DNA from: Pseudarthrobacter equi
GTDB taxonomy: Bacteria > Actinomycetota > Actinomycetes > Actinomycetales > Micrococcaceae
Assembly (NCBI RefSeq): GCF_900105535.1
Contig: NZ_LT629779.1
Span: 2,294,001-2,358,000, forward strand
Reading direction: 5' to 3'
Length of the DNA stretch: 64,000 nucleotides
Of the stretch, positions 17,581 to 26,013 are shown in pieces. The notes under the pieces are model-generated. The model was not told where the DNA came from. It did not search any database and was given only the letters and a program-made list of their open reading frames with translations. Positions within the stretch are counted from its first letter, which is position 1; every line of letters starts with the position of its first letter. Made by a program: the position numbers and the translations under genes.

Positions 17581-18406
17581 CAAGTCGGACGTCCGTCTCA
17601 GTGTCCAGCAGGTTCGGAAGGTCTACGGCGTAGGCTCCCGCAACGAAGTGGAGGCTGTCAGGTCACTCAACTTCGATCTGCACGCCGGAGAGTTTGCCTG
17701 CCTCGTGGGTCCTTCGGGCTCGGGGAAAACGACGCTGCTGAAATGCATCGCCGGACTCCTCGAACCCACCTCCGGGGAGGTGGTGCTGGACGGCAAGCGC
17801 GTCTCGGGTCCAGCCGAAGGCATGGCGGTGGTGTTCCAGGAATACAGCCGCAGCCTCTTCCCCTGGCTCACCGTGGAAGAGAACGTCGCGTTGCCGCTGA
17901 AGACCTCTGGTGTGCCCAAGGCCGAACGAAAGGCACGTGTCAGTGAAGCGCTGGAGGCCGTCAGCCTTTCCCATGCAACCAAGAGCTACCCTTGGCAGCT
18001 GTCCGGCGGCATGCAGCAGCGCGTGGCCATCGCCCGGGCCGTGGCATCCAACCCAAGCGTCCTGCTCATGGACGAACCGTTCGCGGCCGTTGACGCCCAG
18101 ACCCGTGGGGAGCTCGAAGACCTGGTGCGGGACGTATGGAAGCGACTCAACATGACCATCCTCTTCGTCACCCATGACATCGATGAGTCCGTTTACCTGG
18201 CGGAGCGTGTCCTGGTCTTGTCAAGCTCGCCGACCATCGTCCAGGCCGACCTCCACATCGACCTTCCGGACGTTCGCAGCCAGGCGGACACCAGGTCCCT
18301 TCCACGTTTCGGCGAGCTGCGCCATGAGGTCTACGAGGAAGTACAGTTCGCCAAGATCAATCCCGGAGGAGTGCGGACTGCGACGCGCGGGGAGTTGCGC
18401 GCATGA
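17570..18406 (+). CDS. ABC importer ATP-binding protein (SsuB/TauB type)
   Basis: 278 residues. Walker A GPSGSGKT is at 47-54, signature LSGGMQQR near 143-150, Walker B LLMDEPF near 165, and the switch His in VTHD near 200. The ATG at 17570 is chosen because an AAGGAGG ribosome site lies 6 bp upstream and the family N-terminus follows. It overlaps the permease gene by 11 bp. It powers import through the two permeases. Confidence 0.88.
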   Translation: MTANKSDVRLSVQQVRKVYGVGSRNEVEAVRSLNFDLHAGEFACLVGPSGSGKTTLLKCIAGLLEPTSGEVVLDGKRVSGPAEGMAVVFQEYSRSLFPWLTVEENVALPLKTSGVPKAERKARVSEALEAVSLSHATKSYPWQLSGGMQQRVAIARAVASNPSVLLMDEPFAAVDAQTRGELEDLVRDVWKRLNMTILFVTHDIDESVYLAERVLVLSSSPTIVQADLHIDLPDVRSQADTRSLPRFGELRHEVYEEVQFAKINPGGVRTATRGELRA

Positions 18407-19092
18407 GCCCCCGTGCGAGCGCCGACGTCAGCAGCAATGGGAAGAGTGAGACCGGCAAGCGTCGCCGCGTCCACCAGTCCACGCCGGAAAATGAACGCGC
18501 CATCCTTGAGGCCGTGCTCCAGCTGGCGGTAAAAGTCGGCTACGAAGGCACCACCATGGCCGAGGTGGCCCGGGTTGCCGGCCTGCCGATCGGTTCGGTC
18601 TACTGGCACTTTGAAAACAAGGAGGGTCTGTTTGCTGCACTGATCGACTACTGTTTCGAAAACTGGCAGACCCGTCACCGTGGACCAGAGAACAGGGCCA
18701 TCCTCCGTACCAGCATCGCCGGATCCGCCGCCAATTCCACTGATCCCGAGCATGCGCAGGAAGCGTTTTGGATCATTGGCCTGCTCTTTGCCTTGGAGAA
18801 GAGGTTGGCAGGAAACGCTGCCCGCCAGAAGTACTTGGAAGTCCGCGAGCAGATGTATGAACTCATGGTGAAGGCCGTCACTCCGGGGCTACCGGAGGCA
18901 GCGCTCCGTGCCAAGCCCGATCTTGCGCGGAAAGTCGTGATGCTGGGCCGAGCCCTTACGGACGGTTTCTACATCTCGGCCTCCGCGGGAGACCAGATCG
19001 ACTTCGCCGAAGCGGCCGAGCTCTCGGCGCTGGCCATGGACAAGCTCGTCAAGCACTATGCCGAGCTCGGAGAGGCGGCGGACAACGAGTGA
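18403..19092 (+). CDS. TetR/AcrR-family transcriptional regulator
   Basis: 229 residues. The N-terminal helix-turn-helix (about 32-75, GYEGTTMAEVARVAGLPIGSVYWHFENKE) is typical of TetR. The rest is a helical ligand pocket without a recognised signature. It overlaps the ATPase gene by 4 bp and the SDR gene by 4 bp, so it is co-transcribed with the transporter. It probably senses a pathway ligand and may bind the CTAGA-N8-TCTAG palindrome at 9265-9282; that pairing is untested. Confidence 0.82.
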   Translation: MSPRASADVSSNGKSETGKRRRVHQSTPENERAILEAVLQLAVKVGYEGTTMAEVARVAGLPIGSVYWHFENKEGLFAALIDYCFENWQTRHRGPENRAILRTSIAGSAANSTDPEHAQEAFWIIGLLFALEKRLAGNAARQKYLEVREQMYELMVKAVTPGLPEAALRAKPDLARKVVMLGRALTDGFYISASAGDQIDFAEAAELSALAMDKLVKHYAELGEAADNE

Positions 19093-19802
19093 CAGCACCA
19101 GTCAAGGTAGCGCTGGTGGTGGGCGGTGGCCGCGGAATCGCGGGTGCGGCAACCAGGGCTTTGGCTGCTGACGGGTACAGGATTGCGGCACTTTCTCCCA
19201 CCGGCAGTGCCATGGAATTGGCCCGCAGCCTCGGCGGGGTGGGCGCGGTTGGTTCCAACCGTTCCGTTGCTGACCTGAAGTTGGTAACGGACTTGGCGCT
19301 GGAGACCTACGGACGGATCGACGTCGTCATCAATAGTGCCGGCCATGCGGCCAGGAAGCCGGTGCTCGGGATCAGCGACGCCGAATGGGCCGAAGGCTAC
19401 GAGATGTACCTCCTGAGCGTCATTCGCATGGCACGGATCGTCACTCCTCACCTGCTTGCCGCGGGCGGGGGATCGGTGGTGAACGTTTCCACCAGTTCCC
19501 CCTTCGAACCCAATCCGAACTACCCGGTTTCCGGCACATTCCGCGCCGCCCTGGCCGCTTTCACCAAGCTGTATTCCGATGAGTACGGTCCGTCCGGAAT
19601 CCGAATGAACAGTGTCCTTCCGGGCTTTACCAAGGAAGACCCCGGCGCCGTGCCGGCCGAATGGACCACCCGAATACCACTGCGCAGGGCTGCCAGTTCC
19701 GAGGAAGTAGCCCGCGTCATCCGATTCCTCGCTGGTGAGGAATCGAGCTACATCACAGGCCAGAACATCCGAGTGGATGGCGGCTCGTCCCGGTCCGTTT
19801 AG
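19089..19802 (+). CDS. SDR oxidoreductase without the usual catalytic lysine
   Basis: 237 residues, GTG start inside the previous gene's end. The Rossmann motif is GGGRGIAG at about 11-18 and the active-site Ser lies in NVSTSS. The active-site Tyr is in NYPVSGTFR, but the canonical Tyr-x3-Lys is not met: the Lys position is Gly and the nearest basic residue is Arg at Tyr+7. The C-terminal cofactor region (GQNIRVDGGSS) is normal. It may be a dehydrogenase with an altered proton relay, acting on an alcohol or dihydrodiol of the pathway. The fold is certain, the reaction unknown. Confidence 0.78.
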   Translation: MTAPVKVALVVGGGRGIAGAATRALAADGYRIAALSPTGSAMELARSLGGVGAVGSNRSVADLKLVTDLALETYGRIDVVINSAGHAARKPVLGISDAEWAEGYEMYLLSVIRMARIVTPHLLAAGGGSVVNVSTSSPFEPNPNYPVSGTFRAALAAFTKLYSDEYGPSGIRMNSVLPGFTKEDPGAVPAEWTTRIPLRRAASSEEVARVIRFLAGEESSYITGQNIRVDGGSSRSV

Positions 19803-19832
19803 GAGTGGGACATCTAGAGAAAGGCTTTAGCT

Positions 19833-20708
19833 ATGGCAGTTGGTGTGATTGCCGAAATGGGCTATCTCGCAATGCGAACCCGGGACTACGACGAGTCCCT
19901 TGAACTGGCTACCGATGTCCTCGGCCTGCGCATGACGCTGAACGATGACAAGCGTGCCTACCTGTCCGCCGCGGACCGCCACCACGAGTTGGTTTACGTA
20001 AAAGGCGAAGAGGACGGAATCGACCACATCGGTCTTGTTGCGGACAGCCCGGAGGGGCTCGAAATCATCCGCAAGCGCCTGGAGGCGGCGGGGTTCCCCA
20101 TCCTGACCCGTAGTCCACTGGAGCGGGAGATCGGCGAAGGCTTCGCTGTCCTCGGCCCGGAGGGCTACGTCTACCACGTCTACGTTGGGATGAAGGACTT
20201 CCGGCACGGTCCCGCATCCTTTGGCCCGGACCGGTATGGCCACATTAATATCCATCCCCAGAACCCCGGCTTAATGAAGGACTTCCTGGTGGAGTTCTTC
20301 GGCTTCAAGGTTTCCGATGTCATTGGCCAGGACTTCGCGTACTTCCTGCGGTGCAACCCGGATCATCACGGTATTGCCCTGATCAAGGGCCGCGGTTCCC
20401 TGCACCATCACGCGTGGCAGACCCAGTCGATCGCAGACCTCGGCCGTCTGGGTGACAGGTTGTTCGCCAAAGGTCGTCGGTTGATCTGGGGCCCCGTGCG
20501 CCACGGCGCAGGACACAACATCGCGGCGTACTACGTCGAGCCCAACGGCACCGTGGTGGAGCTGTACACCGACCTGGAACAGATCCACGACGTTGAACGT
20601 CCTCCGATCGAATGGGACCAGGACGACCGGACCTGGTTCAACCGCTGGGGCGTCTACAACGGCGAAGACTTCCGCTTGCACGGTGCCTTCCCCATTGCGT
20701 TGAACTGA
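19833..20708 (+). CDS. VOC-family extradiol ring-cleavage dioxygenase
   Basis: 291 residues made of two vicinal-oxygen-chelate modules, as in catechol 2,3-dioxygenases and 2,3-dihydroxybiphenyl dioxygenase. The Fe(II) ligands are visible: a His in GHINIH (about 136), a His in LHHHAW (about 190) and a Glu in VVELY (about 243). GAGHNIAAYYVEPNG matches the family signature. It is unrelated in fold to MhpB, so the region carries two ring-opening enzymes. Start ATG 19833 follows GAGAAAGG. Confidence 0.86.
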   Translation: MAVGVIAEMGYLAMRTRDYDESLELATDVLGLRMTLNDDKRAYLSAADRHHELVYVKGEEDGIDHIGLVADSPEGLEIIRKRLEAAGFPILTRSPLEREIGEGFAVLGPEGYVYHVYVGMKDFRHGPASFGPDRYGHINIHPQNPGLMKDFLVEFFGFKVSDVIGQDFAYFLRCNPDHHGIALIKGRGSLHHHAWQTQSIADLGRLGDRLFAKGRRLIWGPVRHGAGHNIAAYYVEPNGTVVELYTDLEQIHDVERPPIEWDQDDRTWFNRWGVYNGEDFRLHGAFPIALN

Positions 20709-20715
20709 GAATGGG

Positions 20716-20747
20716 CCGGGTTGCCCTACTCCTTGGGCAGCCCGGCT
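20716..20747. terminator. Bidirectional hairpin terminator
   Basis: A 12-bp stem with one mismatch (20716-20727 and 20736-20747) lies just after the dioxygenase stop and overlaps the 3' end of the convergent GntR gene. It can end both transcripts. Confidence 0.6.
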
Positions 20748-21430
20748 TCGGAGGCGGCGTGAAACTCGGCTTCTTCGATCACATCGATCGTTCGCATGTA
20801 GTGCTCACGCAGAAGCTTGGTGGCCGTCGGGGCGTCGCGGGCGACGGTGGCGTCGAGGATAGCCCGGTGCTCGGCTTCGATGTCCCGGGACTGGGCGCGT
20901 TTGTCCGGAGCGGTCCAGAGGCGGTAAAGGGCGGTAGCCTCGCCAAGGGTGGCTGCGAAGTCCTGCAGCAAAGGAACTGGGCAGGCTTCCAGCAACTTTG
21001 CGTGAAACGCCTGGTGGGCTAGGAACCAGTCAACCGAAATGTGGTTCGGGTCCTCGCTGGTGCGGCGCGGGGTCCGTTCCAAGCGGTGATGGACCGCGAG
21101 AAGATCGGACTCCCAGGTAACATCGCCCTGTTCGATGGCCAGCGTCAGGCCGTATTCCTCTACGCGGCAACGTAGTTCACTTAAGCCGCGCAATTCTTCA
21201 AGGGTGTATTCGGAGACGAAGAAACCTCTGTTGGGCCGGAACTGCAGCAGCTTTTCACCAGCGAGGCGTACCAGTGCTTCGCGGACCACCGTGGAACTGG
21301 CTGCATACCGCTTCGTGAGTTCGCCGACCTGGAGGTTGGTACCCGGGGCCCACTGCCCGGCAAAGATGTCGGCCCGCAACTTGCTCCGGACCACTTCGCT
21401 GATGGTTTCTGCGTTTGCTTGTCGCGCCAT
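20726..21430 (-). CDS. GntR-family (FCD domain) transcriptional regulator
   Basis: 234 residues. The winged helix-turn-helix (about 10-75) is followed by the all-helical FCD ligand domain with its metal/ligand histidines (HHRL, HQAFH, HRAI). FadR/VanR-type members repress catabolic operons and are released by an aromatic or organic acid. It is read divergently from the FAH operon. The 125-bp space between them holds three palindromic elements (see 21445-21503). Confidence 0.87.
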   Translation of the reverse strand: MARQANAETISEVVRSKLRADIFAGQWAPGTNLQVGELTKRYAASSTVVREALVRLAGEKLLQFRPNRGFFVSEYTLEELRGLSELRCRVEEYGLTLAIEQGDVTWESDLLAVHHRLERTPRRTSEDPNHISVDWFLAHQAFHAKLLEACPVPLLQDFAATLGEATALYRLWTAPDKRAQSRDIEAEHRAILDATVARDAPTATKLLREHYMRTIDVIEEAEFHAASEAGLPKE

Positions 21431-21444
21431 ACGACAAGACTACA

Positions 21445-21503
21445 CATACGCACTCATGCGTATGGAATGCATTCTTGACCTAAGAATGCATTGAACCTAA
21501 GGT
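21445..21503. promoter_or_regulatory. GntR operator cluster and promoter of the FAH-BVMO operon
   Basis: Three elements lie side by side. CATACGCA-CTCA-TGCGTATG (21445-21464) has perfect 8-bp arms, GAATGCATTC (21465-21474) is a perfect palindrome, and a second GAATGCATTG follows at 21484-21493. TTGACC (21475-21480) and TAAGGT (21498-21503), 17 bp apart, could be the promoter, which would place one operator in the spacer. The shared GAATGCAT core before the importer (14765) points to one regulon. Confidence 0.6.
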
Positions 21504-21554
21504 TGAAATACCGGCAAGCCGGAGGCAATGGTGCCGGCACTAGAAAGGATTCAC

Positions 21555-22397
21555 ATGCGCTACGCGAGTTACCTGAACCAGGAAGGCCAGCCCACGTGGG
21601 GTCTTGAAGCCAACGGAGAGCTGTTGGACCTTGGTCCCAGTGGTGCCGACGTCGGCCCCTCACTGCAGCAGGCCATCCAGGAAGGCCTGCTGTCAGCTCC
21701 CCTGGAGAAGGACGAGGCGCCGGCCCAGCCCGTTGAAGGGACCACCTTCCTCCCCGTCCTGTCGGCTCCCGGCAAGGTCATCTGCATCGGCGTTAATTAC
21801 CGGAGCCACCAAGAGGAAACGGGACGCGACTCGGTCGGCAAGCCCACCGTCTTCGCACGCTTCTCCGATACCCTGGCTGCCCACGGCGCAGACCTGCCGA
21901 TTCCCGCCGAAAGCTCCATGTACGACTACGAAGGTGAGGTTGCTCTGGTGATCGGTGCCCACGCCGACCACGTCAAGCCCGAAGACGCCTGGAACTACAT
22001 TGCCGGCTACGCCGCATTCAATGACTTCAGCGCCCGCGACTGGCAGCGCCACACGGGTCAGTGGACCCCGGGCAAGAACTTCCCGCTCAGCGGAGCCTTC
22101 GGTCCCTACTTCATGTCCGCCGAGGAAGTCGGCGACGTCACCGAGCTCGTGGTGGAAACCCGCGTCAACGGTGAGGTTCGTCAGCGCGCCGCCGTCGCTG
22201 ACCTCATCTTCGATATCCCCGCCATCATCGAGTACGTCACCGCGTTCACCCCGCTGGCTCCGGGCGACGTCATTGTCACCGGTACACCGGGCGGCGTGGG
22301 ACTCTTCATGGAGCCCCCTACATTCCTGGTCCCCGGTGACGTGGTCGAGGTTGAGGTCGGCAAGCTCGGCACCCTTCGCAACGTCCTCGTTGCTTAG
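21555..22397 (+). CDS. Fumarylacetoacetate hydrolase-family protein
   Basis: 280 residues. The core (about 80-280) has the FAH signature: ICIGVNYRSH, the metal-binding Glu in YDYEGEVALVIG, and VTGTPGGVG near the end. Members hydrolyse or hydrate diketo acids such as fumarylpyruvate, acylpyruvates or 2-oxohept-3-enedioate. Start ATG 21555 follows GAAAGGA and fits the family N-terminus RYASYL. It probably handles the ring-fission product made by the VOC dioxygenase or a related branch. Confidence 0.82.
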   Translation: MRYASYLNQEGQPTWGLEANGELLDLGPSGADVGPSLQQAIQEGLLSAPLEKDEAPAQPVEGTTFLPVLSAPGKVICIGVNYRSHQEETGRDSVGKPTVFARFSDTLAAHGADLPIPAESSMYDYEGEVALVIGAHADHVKPEDAWNYIAGYAAFNDFSARDWQRHTGQWTPGKNFPLSGAFGPYFMSAEEVGDVTELVVETRVNGEVRQRAAVADLIFDIPAIIEYVTAFTPLAPGDVIVTGTPGGVGLFMEPPTFLVPGDVVEVEVGKLGTLRNVLVA

Positions 22398-22417
22398 GGA
22401 TGCGTGGAGGAAACACT

Positions 22418-24013
22418 ATGGATGACTTCGATGTTGCGGTTGTCGGGGCCGGGCCAGTTGGTCTGACGGCGGCGTTGTTGTTGGCCGACGGCGGTGCACG
22501 CGTTGTGCTGCTCGAAACCGCCACGGCGCCGGCGGACCTGCCGCGGGCTATCAGCATCGCTGATGAGACCTTCCGGACGATGGACCGGTTGGGCCTCGCG
22601 CAAGCGCTGAAAGCGGAATCGCTCTTGGGAACCGGCAGCCGCTACTTCGGGCTGAATGACCGGCCACTTGCGTCGTCCACACCTGTTCCCTCCCGCCTCG
22701 GGCATCCTGCGAAGTCGCAGTTCGACCAGCCCGTGCTGGAAGAACTGCTGTGGAACAAGGCCCACAACCACCAAGGGATTGAGTTCCTGGCCGGTGCCGA
22801 GGTAACTTCCATCAGCCAGAAAGCCGACGGGGCAACAGTCGGCTTCGAATCCGGCGCCGGTGCCGGCACCGTGACGGCATCCTGGCTTGTCGGGGCAGAC
22901 GGTGGTCGCAGCTTTATCCGCGAGAGCCTGGGCATCGACCTGGTGGGTTCCACCCAGCAGGAACGATGGATTGTGGTGGACCTGCTCAACGTCCCCGGGG
23001 CACGCGAACCCTTCGCCGAGTTCCATGGCAACGGGACCCGCCCCTACGTCCTGGTTCCGGGAATCAAGGGCCGACTGCGGCTTGAGTTCATGCTGTTCGA
23101 TCACGAAGACGCGGACGAAATGACGTCTCCGGAGAAGATCCTGGAGCTGTCCAGGCCCTTCCACCCGGAGCTCCGCGCCGAAGACGTCAGGCGTGCCGTG
23201 GTCTATGTCGCCCATCAGCGGCTGGCACGCACCTACCGTTCGGGACGCGCTTTCCTGATCGGGGATGCCGCACACTTGATGCCTCCCTTCTCGGGACAAG
23301 GATTGAACGCAGGCCTGCGGGACGCCCTGAACCTGAGCTGGAAGCTGCTGGAAGTGCTCCGCGGTGTGGGCACGGACCGCCTCCTGTCCACCTACGAGTC
23401 CGAACGTCGCACCCACGCGGCCAAGATGGTCAAGGTTTCACGCCGGACCGGTGCAGTAGTCATGGCCGTGGGCGCCTTCCGGACCAATCTCCGCGATGTT
23501 GCCTTCCGTACGGTCAGCCTGATTCCCGCCGTGTACAGGTACCTGGGGTCGATGCGGTTCATCACGCCGCCGGATTACCGCAACGGTGTGGCCATCAAGG
23601 CCCATCGCGGTGTTGATCGCCGAGTCGGAGCCTGGGTGGGGCTCGCCCTTAGCCAACCGTCCGTAGTTGATGATGACGGATCGGCGGCGCCACTCGACTC
23701 ACATCTGGGGAGTGGGTGGGCGCTCATCACACTTGGGGCAGGCGGGGGAGGAACGTCCGAGAGCAGCAAGTTCTGGTCCTTGCTCGGGGCTCGCCGGATC
23801 ACGCTCACGGGGAGTTCCCACGAGGCGCGCCGGAACGCTGATGAGCGGGTCCTGGTGGACGCCGGGAGTGTTCTCGCGCTTCCAGGGTTGTCCACACCGC
23901 ACAACGTTCTCGTCCGTCCCGACCGTTACGTCGCTGCCGTGTTCACCGAGCAAGGTGAGCAGGCCGTGATCGACAAACTGCGTTCATACGTCAGTCCGCT
24001 GCCGCGGTCCTGA
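22418..24013 (+). CDS. FAD-dependent aromatic hydroxylase, second MhpA-like enzyme
   Basis: 531 residues with GAGPVG at 9-14, DGGRS near 160 and GDAAHLMPPFSGQG near 285, so it is a class A flavin hydroxylase. It has the same architecture as the 547-residue MhpA-like protein but is clearly divergent, so the two probably accept different phenols. Start ATG 22418 is preceded by GGAGG. It lies 20 bp after the FAH gene in the same operon. Confidence 0.84.
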   Translation: MDDFDVAVVGAGPVGLTAALLLADGGARVVLLETATAPADLPRAISIADETFRTMDRLGLAQALKAESLLGTGSRYFGLNDRPLASSTPVPSRLGHPAKSQFDQPVLEELLWNKAHNHQGIEFLAGAEVTSISQKADGATVGFESGAGAGTVTASWLVGADGGRSFIRESLGIDLVGSTQQERWIVVDLLNVPGAREPFAEFHGNGTRPYVLVPGIKGRLRLEFMLFDHEDADEMTSPEKILELSRPFHPELRAEDVRRAVVYVAHQRLARTYRSGRAFLIGDAAHLMPPFSGQGLNAGLRDALNLSWKLLEVLRGVGTDRLLSTYESERRTHAAKMVKVSRRTGAVVMAVGAFRTNLRDVAFRTVSLIPAVYRYLGSMRFITPPDYRNGVAIKAHRGVDRRVGAWVGLALSQPSVVDDDGSAAPLDSHLGSGWALITLGAGGGGTSESSKFWSLLGARRITLTGSSHEARRNADERVLVDAGSVLALPGLSTPHNVLVRPDRYVAAVFTEQGEQAVIDKLRSYVSPLPRS

Positions 24014-24030
24014 CGAGTCAAGGAGGAAAA

Positions 24031-26013
24031 ATGCCCAGCATGCAGGAAATGAGGTCTCAGACGATGCGGTTTGACGACCTCTATTGGGAAGCAAGTTCAG
24101 AGCGGATCGTCGAGGACGACGGTGAACTGGAAAAGATCGCCGCCCGGGCGGATCTTCCTGTCCTGCTCGCCGCCCTCGCGGCGGCGCTCGGCGACACCTC
24201 TTTCCTCAGCAGCGATCTGCAGCCTCCCTTGACCCCGGTTGATACCCAGCCCCATGCTCAAGGGGGCATGTCACCGGCCCAGCAGGGACGCGCCAAGGCA
24301 CTGGCCTTGGAGGGCTTGCGCCAGCTGCGGGACAAAGCGATCAACAGCGTTGACCTGCTGGAGGACGGCACCGTAACAGAGCTCCTGGCCTTCCTTACGG
24401 GTGGCCGTGAGCACTGGTATGCGTCACTGAAGCATGAACTCGACCTCGCTCCGGACAAGGGCGGAGCTCCACAGTGGCATTTCGACGAGGTAGCTGAGGG
24501 ACGCAGCTTCCCGGTTCTGATCATCGGCGCCGGGATTGCCGGAATTGCCGCCGCCTACCGGTATGCACAGGCGGGTGTGCCCTTCACCGTGGTGGAGGAC
24601 GCCCCTACCCTCGGCGGGACCTGGGCGAAGAACACCTATCCGGGGGTCCGTCTCGACACGCCCACGTTCGGCTATTCGTATTCCTTCGCCCAGCGTGGTG
24701 ATTGGCCCCACCAGTTCGCTGAAGGTGGAGACGTTTTGGATTATGTCCGCGATGTGGCCGAGCGTGCAGGCGTGGTGGAATCCATTGAGTTCTCCACCCG
24801 TCTTGTCCGCTTGTTGTGGGACGAAGAATCCCGCACTTGGCAGGCGACCACCCGCCTTAGCGGCGGCCAGGAGCGGGTCCGCACCTTTGCCGCCGTCGTA
24901 AGTGCCCTCGGCCAACTGGACCGGCCCAACATCCCCGACTTCGCCGGTGCGGAACTGTACGGCGGGGTAACCATGCACTCGCAGGAGTGGTCGCACGGCG
25001 TGGACTACCGCGGAAAGCGCGTGGCAGTCATCGGCACCGGCGCCAGCGCCTACCAGATTGTGCCCGCGCTCGCTGACGGAGTCTCCGGGCTGGTGCTCTT
25101 CCAGCGCAGCGCACCGTGGATGCTTCCTGCTCCGAGCTATCACGACGGCGTCAGTGACACCTTCGATTGGCTGCGGCGCAAAGTTCCCCACTACGCCCAG
25201 TGGTACCGCCTGTGGGTGACGCTTCAGGGAATCCCCGGCCGCATGCACACGGTTACCGCCGAGGACGGATGGCAGGGTGCGCCTTTGAGTGTTTCGGCCA
25301 AGAACCAGGAAGTCCGCGAAGTGCTGATCGAGCGCTTAGAGGAGCAGTTCGCCGACCATCCGGAACTGCTGGAGACCGCCATCCCGAACTATCCGCCGGG
25401 AGCCAAGCGGATGCTGCGTGACAACGGGGTGTGGGCCGCTGCCCTCAAGTCCGAGCGCACCACCGTGGTTACCGCCGGGATCGAGCGGTTCTCCGAGAAG
25501 GGGATCATCGACAAGTACGGTGTTGAACATGAGGTGGACATCGTGGTCTTCGCCACCGGGTTCAAACCCTCCGATTACCTCGACGAGGTGGAGGTTGTTG
25601 GTCGGCAGGGTGTGGAGATCCACGATTTCTGGAAGGGTGATGCCAGGGCCTACAACGGCGTCACTGTGCCCGGGTTCCCCAACTTCTTCCTGATCTATGG
25701 ACCCAATGTTGGGGGAGTGGTGGCGGGAAGCCTGCACTTCATGATCGAGCGGGCCGTCGAGTTCTCCCTGAAGGCCGTCCACGAGGTCCTGCAGCGCGGC
25801 GCCTCCGCAATCGACGTCAAACCGGCGGCGCTGGACCGCTTTGTGGAATGGGTCGACGCCGGAAATCGCCGGATGGCCTGGGGGCAGCCCTACGTGCGCA
25901 GCTGGTACCAAAACGCGCACGGCCGGGTTTCCCAGGTGTGGCCCTACACCAACGCGGAGTACTGGGAAGCCACCGAGACGGTCAAGGCGGACGATCACGA
26001 GTTCCTTGCGTGA
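24031..26013 (+). CDS. Baeyer-Villiger flavin monooxygenase, HAPMO-like
   Basis: 660 residues, larger than most of the family because of an N-terminal extension of about 150 residues like that of 4-hydroxyacetophenone monooxygenase. Two dinucleotide-binding motifs are present: GAGIAGIA near 164 for FAD and GTGASA near 333 for NADPH. Between them is the Baeyer-Villiger fingerprint in the form YGGVTMHSQEWS, with Tyr for Phe and Ser for Pro/Asp. It should convert an aryl ketone to an ester using NADPH and oxygen. Its stop overlaps the start of a carboxylesterase, the enzyme needed to open that ester. Confidence 0.83.
   Translation: MPSMQEMRSQTMRFDDLYWEASSERIVEDDGELEKIAARADLPVLLAALAAALGDTSFLSSDLQPPLTPVDTQPHAQGGMSPAQQGRAKALALEGLRQLRDKAINSVDLLEDGTVTELLAFLTGGREHWYASLKHELDLAPDKGGAPQWHFDEVAEGRSFPVLIIGAGIAGIAAAYRYAQAGVPFTVVEDAPTLGGTWAKNTYPGVRLDTPTFGYSYSFAQRGDWPHQFAEGGDVLDYVRDVAERAGVVESIEFSTRLVRLLWDEESRTWQATTRLSGGQERVRTFAAVVSALGQLDRPNIPDFAGAELYGGVTMHSQEWSHGVDYRGKRVAVIGTGASAYQIVPALADGVSGLVLFQRSAPWMLPAPSYHDGVSDTFDWLRRKVPHYAQWYRLWVTLQGIPGRMHTVTAEDGWQGAPLSVSAKNQEVREVLIERLEEQFADHPELLETAIPNYPPGAKRMLRDNGVWAAALKSERTTVVTAGIERFSEKGIIDKYGVEHEVDIVVFATGFKPSDYLDEVEVVGRQGVEIHDFWKGDARAYNGVTVPGFPNFFLIYGPNVGGVVAGSLHFMIERAVEFSLKAVHEVLQRGASAIDVKPAALDRFVEWVDAGNRRMAWGQPYVRSWYQNAHGRVSQVWPYTNAEYWEATETVKADDHEFLA

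Noticed and set aside
22394..23416. 340-codon minus-strand frame over the second flavin hydroxylase
   Set aside because: The plus strand carries GAGPVG and GDAAH motifs in a full-length enzyme; the minus frame has none.
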